From contig JBHGNT010000004.1 of assembly GCA_043228905.1 (NCBI GenBank), forward strand, positions 12,028,001-12,092,000: DNA of 64,000 nucleotides, in the 5' to 3' direction. The DNA comes from Azolla caroliniana (taxonomy: Eukaryota > Polypodiophyta). The notes beneath the pieces are model-generated. The model made no database searches. It was given only the letters and a program-made list of their open reading frames with translations, and was not told where the DNA came from. Shown piece after piece: positions 63,507-64,000 of the stretch. Every line of letters begins with the position of its first letter. Positions within the stretch are counted from its first letter, which is position 1. Both the position numbers and the translations under genes were made by a program.

Positions 63507-64000
63507 GGTGCCCACAAGTTCGGCTTCCGCTCGAAATACAACTCGTGTGCTGACACCTTATCCCCAATTCGGTGTTGGATGTAGATGGTCGTCCGGACCG
63601 CTTCGGCCTAGTAGAACTTGGGCATGTTCTTCTCCTCCAGCATTGCCCTTGCCGCATCGACAATCGACCGGTTCTTCCTTTCAGCCACACCATTTTGTTC
63701 CGGTGTGTATCTGTAACTGAATTCTCTCCGAATTCCCATTTGTTGCAAATAATTGTTGAATTGGCCGGAAAAATATTCTTTTCCACCATCCGAATGCAGG
63801 CACATGATTTTCCTTTCCGTTTCCCGTTCGACTAAACTTTGCGAGTTCCGAAAACAATTGAAAACTTCACTTTTCTTTTCGATCAAGTAAATCCATGTGT
63901 GCTAGTTATAGTCGTTGATGAAGGAGACGAAATATCGGCTCCCGCCAAGATGAACGTTCTATGCCGGTCCCCATACATCTGAATGTATTTCTTGAGAATC
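63507..64000 (-). pseudogene. pol: copia-L integrase fragment, runs off the window
   Basis: The minus-strand frame 63886-63608 reads IEKKSEVFNCFRNSQSLVER, LHSDGGKEYFSGQF and QNGVAERKNRSIVDAARAML, a copia integrase core of the copia-I family with catalytic Asp and Glu present. Further downstream text reaches the post-integrase region (VSTRVVFRAEAEL-type) in another frame. It ends abruptly next to the copia LTR fragment at about 63505. The upstream part lies beyond 64000. Confidence 0.8.

Noticed and set aside
1-64000. CRISPR arrays, bacterial operons, rRNA genes or organelle insertions
   Set aside because: None of the expected repeat-spacer structure, ribosome-binding sites, rRNA or organellar gene sequence is seen; the regular repeats are LTRs and minisatellites.

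Overview
The window looks like a land-plant nuclear heterochromatic segment. It is made almost entirely of nested LTR retrotransposons, and I see no host single-copy gene, rRNA gene, intact tRNA gene or CRISPR. Evidence for a plant: several Ty1/copia elements carry the plant-style primer site TGGTATCAGAGC right after an LTR ending in CA (or its mutated form TA), have GAG-PR-IN-RT-RNaseH order, and show the stop-codon decay expected of heavily methylated repeats. The Ty3/gypsy elements resemble fungal or vertebrate families more than the usual angiosperm chromoviruses. An early-diverging plant lineage is therefore possible, but this cannot be decided from the window.

Layout, left to right. (1) 325-7131: decayed copia element copia-1 (+), split by a smaller copia, copia-2 (3577-6735). 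(2) 7132-7872: one LTR plus leader of another copia (element M). (3) 7873-18465: gypsy-A (-), split in gag by chromovirus-B (12573-18015, -). (4) 18461-29841: 5'-truncated gypsy-E (+), split by a young, intact copia-F (19629-24954; one 1357-codon polyprotein, 606-bp LTRs with 5 differences, TSD AAGGG). Gypsy-E carries a long unidentified coiled-coil ORF after pol. (5) 29895-33600: copia-G (-). (6) 33606-34279: (AAT)n and a gypsy gag/protease scrap. (7) 34280-37343: internally deleted copia-H (-). (8) 37421-38640: duplicated non-coding unit and a piece of a non-autonomous element. (9) 39726-61065: remains of a long non-coding LTR element (N), split by copia-I (40137-59215, TSD GAGAC). Copia-I is itself split by copia-J (41201-46660, TSD ATTTG) and chromovirus-C (46979-53204, TSD GCCAC). 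(10) 61435-64000: copia LTR fragment split by non-autonomous element K (61681-63446), then a copia integrase fragment (L).

The most interesting system is the chromovirus family (B and C). Its LTR flank lacks a tRNA-type primer site. Instead the 15 bases next to the 5' LTR pair over 12 nt with a site 33 nt downstream of the LTR TATA box, the layout of self-primed Tf1/sushi elements. Its chromodomain keeps all three aromatic-cage positions, and each of its four LTRs carries a perfect four-module heat-shock element just upstream of the TATA box. The unrelated non-autonomous element K has an even longer heat-shock-element array in the same place. Other points of note are a 340-bp tandem triplication inside the chromovirus-C integrase, a gag/pol mosaic relation among copia-F, -G and -J, and the gypsy-E accessory ORF with a possible splice acceptor in front of it.

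The elements have no joint cellular role visible here. Their relations are of insertion order (host element older than guest), shared ancestry and possible cross-mobilisation. All similarity statements come from reading by eye; no database was searched.
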